A DNA stretch of 64,000 nucleotides from Theropithecus gelada (taxonomy: Eukaryota; Chordata; Mammalia; Primates; Cercopithecidae), in assembly GCF_003255815.1 (NCBI RefSeq), contig NC_037668.1:86783783-86847782 (forward strand), written 5' to 3'. Below are positions 63,575 through 64,000 of this stretch, piece after piece. A model generated the notes under the pieces. That model did not search any database. It had not been told where the DNA came from and saw nothing but the letters and a program-made list of their open reading frames with translations. Made by a program: the position numbers and the translations under genes. Within the stretch, counting starts at the first letter, position 1, and each line of letters starts with the position of its first letter.

Positions 63575-64000
63575 AATCAGACAGAGTCCCACCCTCATGA
63601 GTCTATGGTCTGAGAGAGGAGACAGGCACAGAACCAGGTGCTAGTCGACAGAGTAAGAGAGGCTGTGAAAACACAAAGGAGGAATACCCAACCTACACTT
63701 GGGCATGGAGGGAAGATTTTCTCTTGGAAACTCCATGAAGGCAGGGACCAGTATTGACCCAGGTCAGCCACACTGGCCACTGTACCTGCACACACCCGAT
63801 GCCGATAAGTATTTGCTAGGGGAAGGAAGGAGGGAGAGAGAGAGGAAGAAAGGCAAGGCCAAAACTAGGACCCAATAGATAAATAGGATTTGAGACAGTT
63901 GTATACAAGGTGGGGTGAAATGTCCCAGGCAGAAGACCCAGGGCTATTTAGAGAACTAAGTAGAGTTTCCTTTGGCTGGGACACAGTGCCCCATGGGGAA
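63575..64000. other. Unassigned with short L2-like pieces
   Basis: 63575-63640 ('catgagtctatggtctgagagaggagac') looks like reverse-strand L2. 63725-63820 ('gaaactccatgaaggcagggacc') looks like plus-strand L2. A purine-rich GGAA/GAGA run lies at 63820-63855. No gene is recognised up to the window edge. Confidence 0.45.

Noticed and set aside
1..64000. CRISPR arrays, operons, ribosome-binding sites, prophage, integrons
   Set aside because: The repeat content is that of a primate nuclear genome. No spaced direct-repeat array or bacterial gene organisation is present.
1..64000. tRNA, snRNA, Y RNA or 5S genes
   Set aside because: No cloverleaf, A/B-box pair or U6/Y-type sequence was recognised outside SINE promoters.

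Overview
The window is primate genomic DNA, almost certainly human or another ape or Old World monkey. It carries dimeric Alu elements of the J, S and Y types, primate L1PA 3' ends and one nearly full-length L1PA element. I see no intact host protein-coding gene, no convincing exon series and no structural RNA gene. The block is intergenic or deep intronic, and sequence alone cannot decide which.

Layout. 1-1700: a Tigger-type DNA transposon broken by an Alu (left edge) and by a MER1B hAT element with an 8-bp target duplication. 1700-3835: old MIR fragments. 3836-9516: a nearly full-length L1PA element inside a MIR, flanked by a 12-bp target duplication. It keeps its 5'UTR but has lost coding capacity. 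9517-14440: MIR, L2, a CR1/L3 tail and a TA/CA microsatellite. 14448-15421: an L1 3' end and an AluY. 15430-26330: dense MIR and L2 fossils, an MLT1 LTR, an MST-type LTR and an imperfect palindrome of about 430 bp (18903-19333). 26332-27591: an Alu with a foreign 32-bp insert and a truncated antisense L1. 27600-40800: more MIR/L2 fossils, old L1 pieces, an MLT1 LTR and several single-copy blocks. 40800-46765: a mosaic of old L1M into which an MLT2 LTR, an AluJ, a MER3-like hAT element and a processed prohibitin (PHB1) pseudogene were inserted in turn. 46834-55020: three AluS, an old L1 3' end, MIR and L2. 55020-61100: MLT1, MIRs, a repeat-free block of about 1.45 kb (57790-59240) and a long L2. 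61345-61893: an L1 with a 5' inversion and a shortened Alu, both inserted at one 14-bp target that is now present three times. 61900-64000: an MLT1 LTR and single-copy sequence.

The only identifiable gene-derived sequence is the prohibitin retropseudogene. Its N-terminal 190 codons remain open, but it has a stop, a 5-bp deletion and a second ancestral-frame stop. The L1 ORF1 and ORF2 copies are all broken. The most informative content is the order of insertions, which can be read from target-site duplications. I found no evidence for a new biochemical system. The best leads are the unnamed palindrome, the reused integration site, the two-copy unnamed repeat family and the repeat-free blocks. 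Family names come from recognition, not from a database search. Boundaries of old MIR and L2 pieces are good to about 20-40 bases.
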